From assembly GCA_910579495.1 (NCBI GenBank), contig CAJTVD010000015.1:17738-61211 (forward strand): a DNA stretch of 43,474 nucleotides, read 5' to 3'. This DNA is from an uncultured Lachnospiraceae bacterium (lineage in GTDB: Bacteria > Bacillota > Clostridia > Lachnospirales > Lachnospiraceae). Below, one piece after another: positions 8,302 through 16,106 of the stretch (position 1 is the stretch's first letter; each line of letters starts with the position of its first letter). Below the pieces are notes generated by a model. It made no database searches and had not been told where the DNA came from. It saw only the letters and a list, made by a program, of their open reading frames with translations. A program made the translations under genes and the position numbers.

Positions 8302-10854
8302 ATGGTGAATAAGGCAAGAAAATTTTTGTGGGGCAGTTTTGTAGGCGTAATTTCAGTGTGTATTATCGTATTTTGCTGGCTGGCTATTTTTATGTCGGTG
8401 AAGACAGAAGAGTCGATCTATGAAGTCAGTGAAATTTATATGAAAGAGATGAATACGCAGCTTCAACAGAAATTTGCTTCCATTATCAGCCTCCGCCATG
8501 AACAGGTGGAGGGGATCATCAGGGGAATGCCCACAGATACTGCCCAATATGGGGAGAAAATGCTCCAGGAGCTGACGCAGAACGCTAAGTATAGGAACTT
8601 TTCTTATATGGGATTTTACACAGAGGATGGAAGGCTGGAGAAAATTTGCGGCAGCAATGTGGAAATCGCCGGCAGCGATGATGTGATAGGGTCTTTAGAG
8701 GCCAATGGCAGCATTGTTGAGCAGGGGATTGATGAGAACGGGCAGAAGGTGCTGCTGCTGGGAAAAGAAGCGGCGTACCCTATGGCGGACGGGAAAAGGA
8801 GCCGTGCACTGATAGTGGGAGTTGGGATGGAGTATCTAAACTCAGCGCTGTTTTTGGATGAAAATGAGGAGGGGCAGGTTTATTCCCATGTGGTAGATAA
8901 GGATGGAAACTTTGTAATCAGGAATGCGGACGCTTACAGAAGCAGTTACTTTGAACGGGTAAGGGAAGTATATAAGACTATTGACGGCAAATCGCCGGAT
9001 GATTTCTGCCAGGAGCTCCAAACGGCCATGGAAGAGGGAAAAAGCTATTCCGCCCTGGTATTAATAGAAGGGGAGGAAAGACAGATATATTGTTCACCTA
9101 TTTCCGAAAATTCTACCTGGTACCTGATTACGGTTATGAGCAACAATATGTTAAAGGGTGCTATTACCAAGCTGGATAAGGTGCGCACATTGATCATGAT
9201 GGGGTCTTCCATGATCATTCTCGTGATGATGTCTATGGTGTTCTTTTTCTATTTCAGGCTGGTGGGGCAGCAGATGCGGGAGCTGAAAAAGGCGAAAGAG
9301 GAAGCGGAGCATGCCAACAAAGCAAAAAGCGAATTCCTCTCCAGCATGAGCCATGATATCCGCACGCCTATGAACGCGATTATTGGTATGTCTGAAATTG
9401 CCTTAAGGAATATGAAAGAACCCGAGAGAGTGGAGGACTGCCTGAAAAAGGTGCTGCTTTCCAGCAAGCATTTGCTGGGCCTTATTAATGATGTGCTGGA
9501 TATGTCCAAAATTGAAAGCGGGAAGATGACCCTGAACATGAACCAACTTTCCCTCCGGGAGACCATGGATGACGTAGTCAATATTATGCAGCCCCAGGTA
9601 AAGGCAAGGGAACAGTACTTTGATATTTTCATCCAGAATATCATGTCAGAGGAGGTTTACTGCGACAGCGTCCGGCTGAACCAGGTTCTTTTAAACCTTC
9701 TTTCCAATGCAGTGAAATTTACCCCGGAGCATGGCAGGATAGACGTGCATGTTTACCAGGAGCCTTCACCCAAAGGGGAGGAATACATCCGCAACCACTT
9801 TATTGTGGAGGATAATGGTATGGGAATGACGGAGGAATTCCAGAAGAAAATCTGGGATACCTTTACCAGGGAGGATTCCGAGCGTGTGAAAGGCATTGTG
9901 GGGACCGGCCTTGGGACATCCATTACCAAAAGGATTGTGGATCTGATGGGCGGGACCATTGAATTAAAAAGCCAGTTACATAAGGGAAGCACATTCCGTG
10001 TGACCCTTGACTTAAAGAAAGCGGTAGCTGTAAAAGAAATGAAGCTGCCTGGATGGCATATCCTGGTGGTGGACGATAATGAGTTGCTTTGCCAGAGCGC
10101 AGTGGCCAGCTTAGAGGAGCTGGGCGTGTGTGCAGAGTGGACCTTGGACGGGCAGAAAGCGGTGGAACTGATCGAGGAACGCCACAGGCATAACGATGAT
10201 TACCATTTTGTGCTTATTGACTGGAAAATGCCCAATATGGACGGGCTGGAAACCCTTAAGGAAATCCGGAAAAGGGTGGGGGCGAAAATACCAGTATTCC
10301 TGATTTCCGCCTATGACTGGAGCGATATTGAGGATGAGATCGCAGATACGGAGATAGAAGGTTTTATCCCCAAGCCGTTGTTCAAATCTACCCTGTACAG
10401 CCGCCTGGTCAAGTATGCGGAAGGGACTGTGGAGACGCAGGAGAAGGAAAGCAGCAGCATTGACTTTTCAGGAAAGAAAATACTTCTGGCGGAGGATATT
10501 GACCTGAATTGGGAGATTGCAAATGAGGTGCTTTCCGGATTTGGGTTTGAACTTGACCATGCGGAAAACGGAAAAGTGTGCGTGGAGATGTTTGAAAAAT
10601 CCCAGATCGGCCACTACGATGCAATATTGATGGATATCCGTATGCCGCTTATGAACGGTTATGAGGCTACCAAAACTATCAGGGCGCTTACACGGAAGGA
10701 TAAGGATCTGCCGATTATTGCCATGACGGCAGACGCCTTTGCCGATGATGTGCAGTATTGCCTTTCCTGCGGCATGAATGCCCATGTGGCGAAGCCGCTT
10801 GATATCAAGGAATTGCTGCGGGTATTGCAGAAATTCCTGTATGGCAGGGAGTAA
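8302..10854 (+). CDS. membrane hybrid sensor histidine kinase with two receiver domains
   Basis: An 850-residue hybrid kinase. Order: membrane segment (about residues 10-32), extracytoplasmic sensing region of about 270 residues that looks Cache-like, second membrane segment (about 295-318), HisKA domain with phospho-acceptor H351 (SSMSHDIRTPMN), HATPase domain with the N-box (LLSNAVKF) and G-box (GTGLGTSITKRIVDLMGG), then two receiver domains with acceptors D640 (IDWKMPNMDG) and D778 (MDIRMPLMNG), each with a later conserved Lys (PKPLF, AKPLD). Start ATG 8302 is preferred because AAAGGAAG lies eight bases upstream; ATG 8257 lacks a ribosome site and falls at the predicted transcription start. 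There is no DNA-binding output domain, so phosphate must pass to a partner elsewhere or signalling ends in the receivers. The ligand is unknown. Confidence 0.9.
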   Translation: MVNKARKFLWGSFVGVISVCIIVFCWLAIFMSVKTEESIYEVSEIYMKEMNTQLQQKFASIISLRHEQVEGIIRGMPTDTAQYGEKMLQELTQNAKYRNFSYMGFYTEDGRLEKICGSNVEIAGSDDVIGSLEANGSIVEQGIDENGQKVLLLGKEAAYPMADGKRSRALIVGVGMEYLNSALFLDENEEGQVYSHVVDKDGNFVIRNADAYRSSYFERVREVYKTIDGKSPDDFCQELQTAMEEGKSYSALVLIEGEERQIYCSPISENSTWYLITVMSNNMLKGAITKLDKVRTLIMMGSSMIILVMMSMVFFFYFRLVGQQMRELKKAKEEAEHANKAKSEFLSSMSHDIRTPMNAIIGMSEIALRNMKEPERVEDCLKKVLLSSKHLLGLINDVLDMSKIESGKMTLNMNQLSLRETMDDVVNIMQPQVKAREQYFDIFIQNIMSEEVYCDSVRLNQVLLNLLSNAVKFTPEHGRIDVHVYQEPSPKGEEYIRNHFIVEDNGMGMTEEFQKKIWDTFTREDSERVKGIVGTGLGTSITKRIVDLMGGTIELKSQLHKGSTFRVTLDLKKAVAVKEMKLPGWHILVVDDNELLCQSAVASLEELGVCAEWTLDGQKAVELIEERHRHNDDYHFVLIDWKMPNMDGLETLKEIRKRVGAKIPVFLISAYDWSDIEDEIADTEIEGFIPKPLFKSTLYSRLVKYAEGTVETQEKESSSIDFSGKKILLAEDIDLNWEIANEVLSGFGFELDHAENGKVCVEMFEKSQIGHYDAILMDIRMPLMNGYEATKTIRALTRKDKDLPIIAMTADAFADDVQYCLSCGMNAHVAKPLDIKELLRVLQKFLYGRE

Positions 10855-10906
10855 GGCGCTGCCCGGAAAAGAAGCAGCCAGTGCCAAAATCGTTATGGGG
10901 GTTAGG

Positions 10907-11560
10907 ATGACAAAAGAAAAACTTGCGCTTCTAATTATTGAGAGGCTGAAAAAGGAGTACCCGGAGGCAGGATGTACCCTTGATTATAACCAGGCATGGA
11001 AGCTGCTGGTAAGTGTGCGGCTGGCGGCACAGTGTACGGATGCCAGGGTAAACATAGTGGTGGAGGATTTATACGCCAGGTTCCCTGATGTGGAAGCCCT
11101 GGCTGCCGCCCCGGTGGAGGAGATTGAAAAGATTGTGAAGCCCTGTGGCTTAGGGCACAGCAAAGCCAGGGATATCAGTGCCTGCATGAAAATCCTGCAA
11201 GACCAATACCAGGGCAGCGTACCGGATGATTTTGACAAACTGCTTAAGCTTCCCGGCGTGGGACGCAAAAGCGCCAATCTGATCATGGGGGATGTGTTTG
11301 GTAAGCCTGCGATTGTGACTGATACCCACTGTATCCGCCTGGTGAACCGTTTTGGCCTTGTGGATGGTGTTAAAGATCCCAAGAAGGTGGAAATGGCGCT
11401 GTGGAAGCTGATACCGCCCCAGGAAGGGAGCGATTTCTGCCACAGGCTGGTGTATCATGGCAGGGAGGTGTGTACCGCAAGGACCAAGCCCTGCTGTGGG
11501 AAGTGCTGTCTGGAAGATATCTGTGGAAAGTGCGGAGTTGACACAGCCCCGCTTTGCTAG
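10907..11560 (+). CDS. nth: endonuclease III
   Basis: A 217-residue DNA glycosylase/AP lyase of base excision repair that removes oxidised pyrimidines; E. coli Nth has 211 residues. The helix-hairpin-helix LPGVGRKSAN carries catalytic K121 and the following VTDTHCIRL carries catalytic D139. A C-terminal 4Fe-4S cluster is expected from C189, C196 or C197, C200 and C206. The usual spacing is C-x6-C-x2-C-x5-C; here a doubled cysteine (CCGKC) leaves either x7 then x2, or x6 then x3, so the second ligand is ambiguous. Start ATG 10907 follows a G-run (GGGGG 10897-10901) and matches the family N-terminus. It lies 52 bases after the hybrid kinase and probably reads from the same transcript. Confidence 0.95.
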   Translation: MTKEKLALLIIERLKKEYPEAGCTLDYNQAWKLLVSVRLAAQCTDARVNIVVEDLYARFPDVEALAAAPVEEIEKIVKPCGLGHSKARDISACMKILQDQYQGSVPDDFDKLLKLPGVGRKSANLIMGDVFGKPAIVTDTHCIRLVNRFGLVDGVKDPKKVEMALWKLIPPQEGSDFCHRLVYHGREVCTARTKPCCGKCCLEDICGKCGVDTAPLC

Positions 11561-11585
11561 TACAGTATTGTATATTACAAAAAAT

Positions 11586-11610
11586 AAAAAGCGGGCATTG
11601 CCCGCTTTTT
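11586..11610. terminator. bidirectional rho-independent terminator
   Basis: AAAAAGCGGG (11586-11595) and CCCGCTTTTT (11601-11610) form a perfect 10-bp stem around CATTG. The T-run on one strand and A-run on the other let it terminate both nth and the convergent pRiA4b-like gene, whose stop codon overlaps its edge. Confidence 0.85.
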
Positions 11611-13303
11611 ATTCGTCTTCCCCTTCATTTTCATCTTCATCCTCCCAGGAGGGATACTGGCTTGGCGCATCTCCTTTTTGTTTCAGGACGAAAGGCGCTG
11701 CCGTACCCTGTTCAATTTCCCGGAGTACCTTGCACTGGAAGAGCCATTCGTCAGCAAAATCAAAGAGGTATTTAAACTGCTTCCCTTTGCATAACCCTAT
11801 CTGATTCAGCTTATATTTACCGGTTGTGCGCAGGCCCTCTTCCACCCCTTCTGCGTAGTAGGAGTCCCAATCACTCCATCTGGTATTGTCCATAAAAAAC
11901 ACATGGGCATGGTCGTCATCAAATCCAAAGGCATCAAGAATAATCCCATGAAGCTTAAACAAGGTATCGCTGCCGGAAATCTGGATATGCCGGTAGCAGC
12001 CGGTCCCTAAAGAAACGCTGATCACATAGGAGCCTTTAAATACTGGCTTTGTGGCCTGGGGATTTGATTTCACTAATCTGGGGAAGCCTGTCTCCTCAAA
12101 GTGGAAAACCTCGTTGAGCTTGTTTTTGATGTTTTCCGGCAGGACGTTATCTTTTACGATAGCTTCCAACTGCCCGACCATGTCGCCAGGCAGGTTCCGG
12201 AGCTGCGTGCTGTCCAGTTCCAGCATTTGGTCTAGCATATCAATAATATCGTCTATTTTTTCGTCGTTATTTTTTTGCATCCGTTCAAAAAAAGTAATTT
12301 CCGCATCCTCCAGGGCAGGTAAATTTTCATTAATGCTAAGGGGGATCTTCATCCTTTCGCAAAAGGATTTGGCAAAGGCATAGGTACGTTTATCACGGGC
12401 GATGATTTCAGCAGGGCAGACCTTAACCATAATCAATGCATCCATGAACAGGTTCAACAATTCCTCCGGGTTCTCCTCATACTGTATTGCTGGGGAGAGG
12501 GGCAGGATATAATCGGAAGAATTGTCCACAGCCAGCACAAAAATCGGGAAAATGGGGATTTCATTGCTGCCGTCCATAACAGGCTCAGGGCATCGGATAA
12601 TTTCGCATTCCCATATGCCTGAACGGGGGAGTTTTTTCAGCCTGGCTATGCTGATATCGTTACTGGCAGCGGGTTCCGGCGGCGGGCTTTCCTGGTATTT
12701 GGGAAGCTTTGCCCTATCCAGGGTGAATGTCCCGTCATTCCCACGTACCAGCATGGGGATTTCTTCCGTCTGGCAGTTGACCTCCACAATGCCAAGAGCC
12801 TTTGGGGGAGTTTCCGTTAAAAATCCGGCAAGGGCAATGGCACCGGAGAGCGCTTCACAAAGATCCTCCTGCTCCAGGGCACTTTGCAGGCCCCAGGGAC
12901 AGTGGTATGCCAGGTATTTGGTGAACTGTGGGTAAGGAGCCTTGCCTGCAAGCTTTATGCCCCTGCTGCGGGCAAATTCTTTTACCTCCTGGCGTTCCTC
13001 CCCGCTTAAACTGTCTTTGCCTGTAAAGGAGCATTGAAGGCAGTTTTGCTGCAGGATACGCTCCTGGAATTCCGTGGAATGCATTGAAAAACTGTCTGTG
13101 CTTTTTATGGTGCGGTAACTACAATAGCCCTTTTCGCCAATATATAATTCAAGGCCACAGGGTGCGTCCATTGTCCCTGTGCAGATATAACCGGTCCTGT
13201 CCCCGGAAAGCCTTATTGCCACAAGTTCTGTATCCCAAAGGCTGTGCCAGAGTTTTGTTTTTTTATATGCAAAAGCCAATTCATATAGTTTGTCGGAAAT
13301 CAT
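11609..13303 (-). CDS. plasmid pRiA4b ORF-3-like (IS1096 TnpR-passenger-like) protein
   Basis: A 564-residue soluble protein. The last 160 residues match the pRiA4b ORF-3 domain, also annotated as IS1096 element passenger TnpR family: YVISVSLGTGCYRHIQISG, then TLFKLHGIILDAFGFDDDHAHVFFM, and a LFDFADEWLFQCKVL end. The first 400 residues are unfamiliar in detail; a central alpha/beta stretch (FVLAVDNSSDYILPLSP, LMDALIMVKVCPAEIIARDKRTYAF) resembles the DUF6930/DUF7309-type regions often fused to this domain. Despite the transposon-derived name the family is widespread on chromosomes and its role is unknown. The start is supported by AAGGAGAAA (13312-13319 on the complement). It stands alone between the nth terminator and the divergent arsR promoter, with no mobile-element ends visible. 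Confidence 0.75.
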   Translation of the reverse strand: MISDKLYELAFAYKKTKLWHSLWDTELVAIRLSGDRTGYICTGTMDAPCGLELYIGEKGYCSYRTIKSTDSFSMHSTEFQERILQQNCLQCSFTGKDSLSGEERQEVKEFARSRGIKLAGKAPYPQFTKYLAYHCPWGLQSALEQEDLCEALSGAIALAGFLTETPPKALGIVEVNCQTEEIPMLVRGNDGTFTLDRAKLPKYQESPPPEPAASNDISIARLKKLPRSGIWECEIIRCPEPVMDGSNEIPIFPIFVLAVDNSSDYILPLSPAIQYEENPEELLNLFMDALIMVKVCPAEIIARDKRTYAFAKSFCERMKIPLSINENLPALEDAEITFFERMQKNNDEKIDDIIDMLDQMLELDSTQLRNLPGDMVGQLEAIVKDNVLPENIKNKLNEVFHFEETGFPRLVKSNPQATKPVFKGSYVISVSLGTGCYRHIQISGSDTLFKLHGIILDAFGFDDDHAHVFFMDNTRWSDWDSYYAEGVEEGLRTTGKYKLNQIGLCKGKQFKYLFDFADEWLFQCKVLREIEQGTAAPFVLKQKGDAPSQYPSWEDEDENEGEDE

Positions 13304-13382
13304 TTGCAGTTTCTCCTTAAACGTATTTTATCCATCATACCATATGCGGGATTATTTATCTATTAAATATCAGAAAATTAAG

Positions 13383-13409
13383 TTGACATTTTCCGGCGGC
13401 GGTTATAAT
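13383..13409 (+). promoter_or_regulatory. sigma-A promoter of the arsR-HMA-ATPase operon
   Basis: TTGACA (13383-13388) precedes TATAAT (13404-13409) with a short 15-base spacer; shifting to TAATAT (13407-13412) gives 18. The downstream edge abuts the palindromic operator at 13415, so repressor binding would block the transcription start. Such off-optimal spacing is common in metal-inducible promoters. Confidence 0.65.
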
Positions 13410-13414
13410 ATAAA

Positions 13415-13436
13415 CATATGAATAATTGTTCATATG
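13415..13436. promoter_or_regulatory. ArsR/SmtB-type operator palindrome
   Basis: A 22-bp inverted repeat with arms CATATGAA and TTCATATG around TAATTG, having only one symmetric mismatch pair across its whole length. AT-rich TGAA...TTCA palindromes of this form are the classical operators of SmtB/CadC repressors. It spans the expected transcription start and contains the first in-frame ATG (13434) of the arsR frame. Binding by the adjacent repressor is inferred. Confidence 0.75.
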
Positions 13437-13466
13437 AATGACTTTATAAGAAAGACAGGTGATGGA

Positions 13467-13826
13467 TTGATAGTCAATGAGGTAGAGTGCTGCGAGACAT
13501 TTCAGACACATGGGGATTTGCTTGAAATTGTCAATGCCCAAATGCCGGAAGAAGAAGAACTTTATGACCTGGCAGAGCTTTTTAAAGTATTTGGGGATTC
13601 CACCAGGATCAGGATCCTTTTTGTCCTATTTGAATCGGAGGTCTGTGTGTGCGACCTGGCGGAGGCACTGCATATGACCCAGTCTGCCATTTCCCATCAG
13701 CTTAGGATCCTGAAGCAATCCAGGCTGGTAAAGAGCAGGAGGGAAGGGAAATCTGTATTTTATTCCCTGGCGGACGGACATGTGAGGACAATTATTGCCC
13801 AGGGAAGGGAACATATTTTAGAATGA
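13467..13826 (+). CDS. ArsR/SmtB-family metal-sensing repressor
   Basis: A winged-helix repressor of 119 residues from the TTG start, 130 if the ATG at 13434 is used. I prefer TTG 13467 because AGGTGAT stands just upstream, whereas the ATG lies inside the operator palindrome and has no ribosome site. Recognition region: CVCDLAEALHMTQSAISHQLRIL. Numbered from TTG, two metal sites are visible. The CadC-like alpha3N site has C8/C9 and the C60-V-C62 pair. The SmtB/CzrA-like alpha5 site has D103, H105, H116 and E119 with the exact D-x-H-x10-H-x2-E spacing. It should release its operator when zinc, cadmium or a similar cation binds, inducing the downstream chaperone and ATPase. Confidence 0.9.
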   Translation: MIVNEVECCETFQTHGDLLEIVNAQMPEEEELYDLAELFKVFGDSTRIRILFVLFESEVCVCDLAEALHMTQSAISHQLRILKQSRLVKSRREGKSVFYSLADGHVRTIIAQGREHILE

Positions 13827-13842
13827 AAGGAAAAGGAAGATT

Positions 13843-14061
13843 ATGAAAAGGAAATTTAAGCTGGAAGACCTGGACTGTGCCAATTGCGCTGCAAAAATGG
13901 AAGAAGCAATTAAAAAGATAGAGGGTGTCAATGATGCCAGCGTCAGCTTTCTGGCACAGAAGATGACCATCGACGCCCAGGATGACAAATTTGACGGGAT
14001 TATGGAAGAGGTAGTGAAGGCCTGCGCAAAGGTGGAGCCGGACTGTAAGATTCTAATGTAA
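13843..14061 (+). CDS. heavy-metal-associated (HMA) domain metallochaperone
   Basis: A 72-residue stand-alone HMA domain. The metal motif is D11-C12-A-N-C15-A in the first loop, and the D-C-x-x-C form is typical of zinc/cadmium/lead ATPase N-terminal domains rather than copper chaperones (which read MxCxxC). The expected beta-alpha-beta-beta-alpha-beta pattern fits the full length. The ATPase encoded next lacks this domain, so this peptide probably acts as its detached N-terminal metal donor or sensor. Ribosome site GGAAAAGGAAG precedes ATG 13843, and the gene starts 17 bases after the repressor stop, so it is cotranscribed. It is separated from the ATPase gene by a 143-base structured spacer. 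Confidence 0.9.
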   Translation: MKRKFKLEDLDCANCAAKMEEAIKKIEGVNDASVSFLAQKMTIDAQDDKFDGIMEEVVKACAKVEPDCKILM

Positions 14062-14065
14062 AGGG

Positions 14066-14171
14066 GCAGCATAAATTGGAGTGATATGTGGAAAGGGTAT
14101 GGAGGGAGGTTTCCCGTAAGCCCTTTCCACATAAAATTTATATGGCAACCTTCCGCGGGAAGGGGATGCTG
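14066..14171 (+). ncRNA. candidate structured RNA element in the HMA-ATPase spacer
   Basis: Seen by eye: an outer stem CAGCAT (14067-14072) with ATGCTG (14166-14171); next AAATT (14073-14077) with AATTT (14135-14139); a long hairpin of 13 bp, 14085-14097 with 14121-14133 (TATGTGGAAAGGG / CCCTTTCCACATA), itself with an inner GGGA/TCCC pair; and a second hairpin CCTTCC-GCG-GGAAGG (14149-14163). Together they resemble a three-way junction ending 20 bases before the ATPase ribosome site. It could be an attenuator, an RNA processing site or a metal-responsive element. No known riboswitch class was recognised. Confidence 0.45.
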
Positions 14172-14204
14172 TAAAAATTTCCACAGGCAACAGGGAGGGT
14201 TATT

Positions 14205-16076
14205 ATGACAAAAAAACAGCGAAAAATGCTTATCCGCATTATCATTGCCTTTATATTATTTATGGTGTTATTTGTGTGTGGGCACACAGGAAGAACGGAA
14301 AGGATAGAAAATACCTGGATTTTGTTTATTATCTATTTTATCCCATATGTGGTCATCGGGTATGACATCATTTTAAAAGCGGCCAGGAATATCCGCCATG
14401 GCCAGGTATTTGATGAAAATTTTCTCATGATGATCGCCACCTTTGGTGCTTTTGGGGTAAGGGAGTATTCGGAAGCGGTTGCAGTAATGCTTTTTTACCA
14501 GGTAGGGGAGCTGTTCCAGAGCTATGCAGTAGGGAAATCGCGCCAGTCTATTGCTGATATGATGGACATCTGCCCGGAATATGCCAACATTGAGCGGGAC
14601 GGGAAGTTGGTACAGACAGACCCGGATGAGGTGGAAGTGGGAAGTATTATTGTGATAAAGCCCGGGGAGAGGATTCCCCTGGACGGTGTGGTAATAGAAG
14701 GCGAATCCCTGGTGGACACGGCGGCCCTGACAGGAGAGTCCGTTCCCAGAAAGGCTGCTGTTGGGGATCAGGTAATCAGCGGCTGTGTAAACGGAAGCGG
14801 TGTCCTTAAAGTGCAGGTATTAAAGGAATTTGAAGATTCTACCGTAACGAAAATATTGGAGCTGGTGGAAAATGCCAGCAGCAAAAAAGCCAGGGCAGAG
14901 AATTTTATCACCAGGTTTGCCAAATATTATACCCCTGTTGTCACCATAGGCGCAGTGCTGCTTGCATTGGTCCCCCCTCTTATATTTGGCGGCGGATGGG
15001 GAGAATGGATACAAAGAGCCTGCATTTTCCTGGTAATCTCCTGCCCCTGCGCCCTTGTGATTTCTGTCCCTCTTGGATTTTTCGGCGGGATCGGTGCGGC
15101 GTCTAAAATAGGCGTCCTGGTAAAGGGGAGCAATTATCTGGAGGCAGTGGCGCAGATGCGTACCATTGTCTTTGACAAAACAGGCACCCTCACCAAAGGT
15201 GAATTTAAGGTCCAGGAAATATTGCCCCAGGGCATTGGCGGAGAGGAGCTTTTGGAACTGGCAGCCCTTGGGGAACTCTATTCCACCCACCCCATTGCAG
15301 GGTCTGTTAAGGAAGCCTATGGCAGGGAGCCGGATGGAAAACGGGTAGGCCAGGCGGAAGAAATTCCGGGACAGGGGATATGTGTCCCTGTGGATGGCGT
15401 GGAGGCACTGATTGGAAACGGGAAGCTGATGGAAGCCAGAAATATTGCTTACATTCCCTGCAAAAGCCCGGGAACCATTGTCTATGTAGCCCGGGAAGGG
15501 AAATATCTGGGTGCCCTTGTGATCTCTGACAGCGTAAAGGAGGGAGCGGCACAAGCCATCCAGTGCATGAAACAGGTAGGCGTAAAAAAATGTGTCATGC
15601 TTACAGGGGACAGGACGGCGGCAGCAGAAGCAGTGGCAGCCCAGACTGGCGTTGACGAGTTCCATGGGGAGCTTCTTCCGGGAGACAAGGTGGCAAAAGT
15701 GGAGGAGCTTTTGGCAGCCCAGGGGGATAAGGGAAAGCTTGCCTTTGCAGGGGATGGCATTAATGATGCACCGGTGCTAACCAGGGCGGACATCGGCATT
15801 GCCATGGGCAGTATGGGTTCAGATGCTGCCATTGAAGCGGCGGATGTGGTGTTGATGGACGACGATGTGGGAAAGATAGCGTCTTTGGTAAAAATATCCC
15901 GGAAAACTTTGCGCATAGTGAAACAGAATATCGTCTTTGCCCTTGGGGTGAAGGGACTGGTGCTTGCCCTTGGCGCTTTTGGGATGGCAAATATGTGGGA
16001 GGCTGTCTTTGCGGATGTGGGGGTCTCTGTAATTGCCATATTAAATGCCATGAGGGCTTTGAAGACAAAGGGTTGA
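14205..16076 (+). CDS. heavy-metal translocating P-type ATPase (Zn/Cd/Co type, P1B)
   Basis: A 623-residue membrane pump that exports divalent heavy metals at ATP cost. Motifs: TGES 176-179 (actuator), the transmembrane metal site C280-P-C282, phosphorylation motif D324-KTGT, the HP dipeptide of P1B pumps in STHPIAGSV, and GDGIND 516-521 (hinge). The last membrane helix has VFADVGVSVIAILNA, whose Asp is the conserved zinc/cadmium-type ligand. These features point to ZntA/CadA-like specificity rather than copper. There is no N-terminal HMA domain; that function is on the separate peptide upstream. Start ATG 14205 follows CAGGGAGGG. It is regulated by the ArsR/SmtB repressor of the same operon. 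Cd, Zn and Co cannot be told apart from sequence. Confidence 0.95.
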   Translation: MTKKQRKMLIRIIIAFILFMVLFVCGHTGRTERIENTWILFIIYFIPYVVIGYDIILKAARNIRHGQVFDENFLMMIATFGAFGVREYSEAVAVMLFYQVGELFQSYAVGKSRQSIADMMDICPEYANIERDGKLVQTDPDEVEVGSIIVIKPGERIPLDGVVIEGESLVDTAALTGESVPRKAAVGDQVISGCVNGSGVLKVQVLKEFEDSTVTKILELVENASSKKARAENFITRFAKYYTPVVTIGAVLLALVPPLIFGGGWGEWIQRACIFLVISCPCALVISVPLGFFGGIGAASKIGVLVKGSNYLEAVAQMRTIVFDKTGTLTKGEFKVQEILPQGIGGEELLELAALGELYSTHPIAGSVKEAYGREPDGKRVGQAEEIPGQGICVPVDGVEALIGNGKLMEARNIAYIPCKSPGTIVYVAREGKYLGALVISDSVKEGAAQAIQCMKQVGVKKCVMLTGDRTAAAEAVAAQTGVDEFHGELLPGDKVAKVEELLAAQGDKGKLAFAGDGINDAPVLTRADIGIAMGSMGSDAAIEAADVVLMDDDVGKIASLVKISRKTLRIVKQNIVFALGVKGLVLALGAFGMANMWEAVFADVGVSVIAILNAMRALKTKG

Positions 16077-16106
16077 ACCCGTTGGAAATGGCCAGGGAGG
16101 CGTACT

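Noticed and set aside
11609..13303. Insertion sequence related to IS1096
   Set aside because: The name derives from a passenger-gene family; there is no transposase, inverted repeat or target duplication nearby.
14062..14204. NiCo (czcD) riboswitch
   Set aside because: The spacer is structured, but I could not match the conserved residues of that class from memory; left as an unclassified element.
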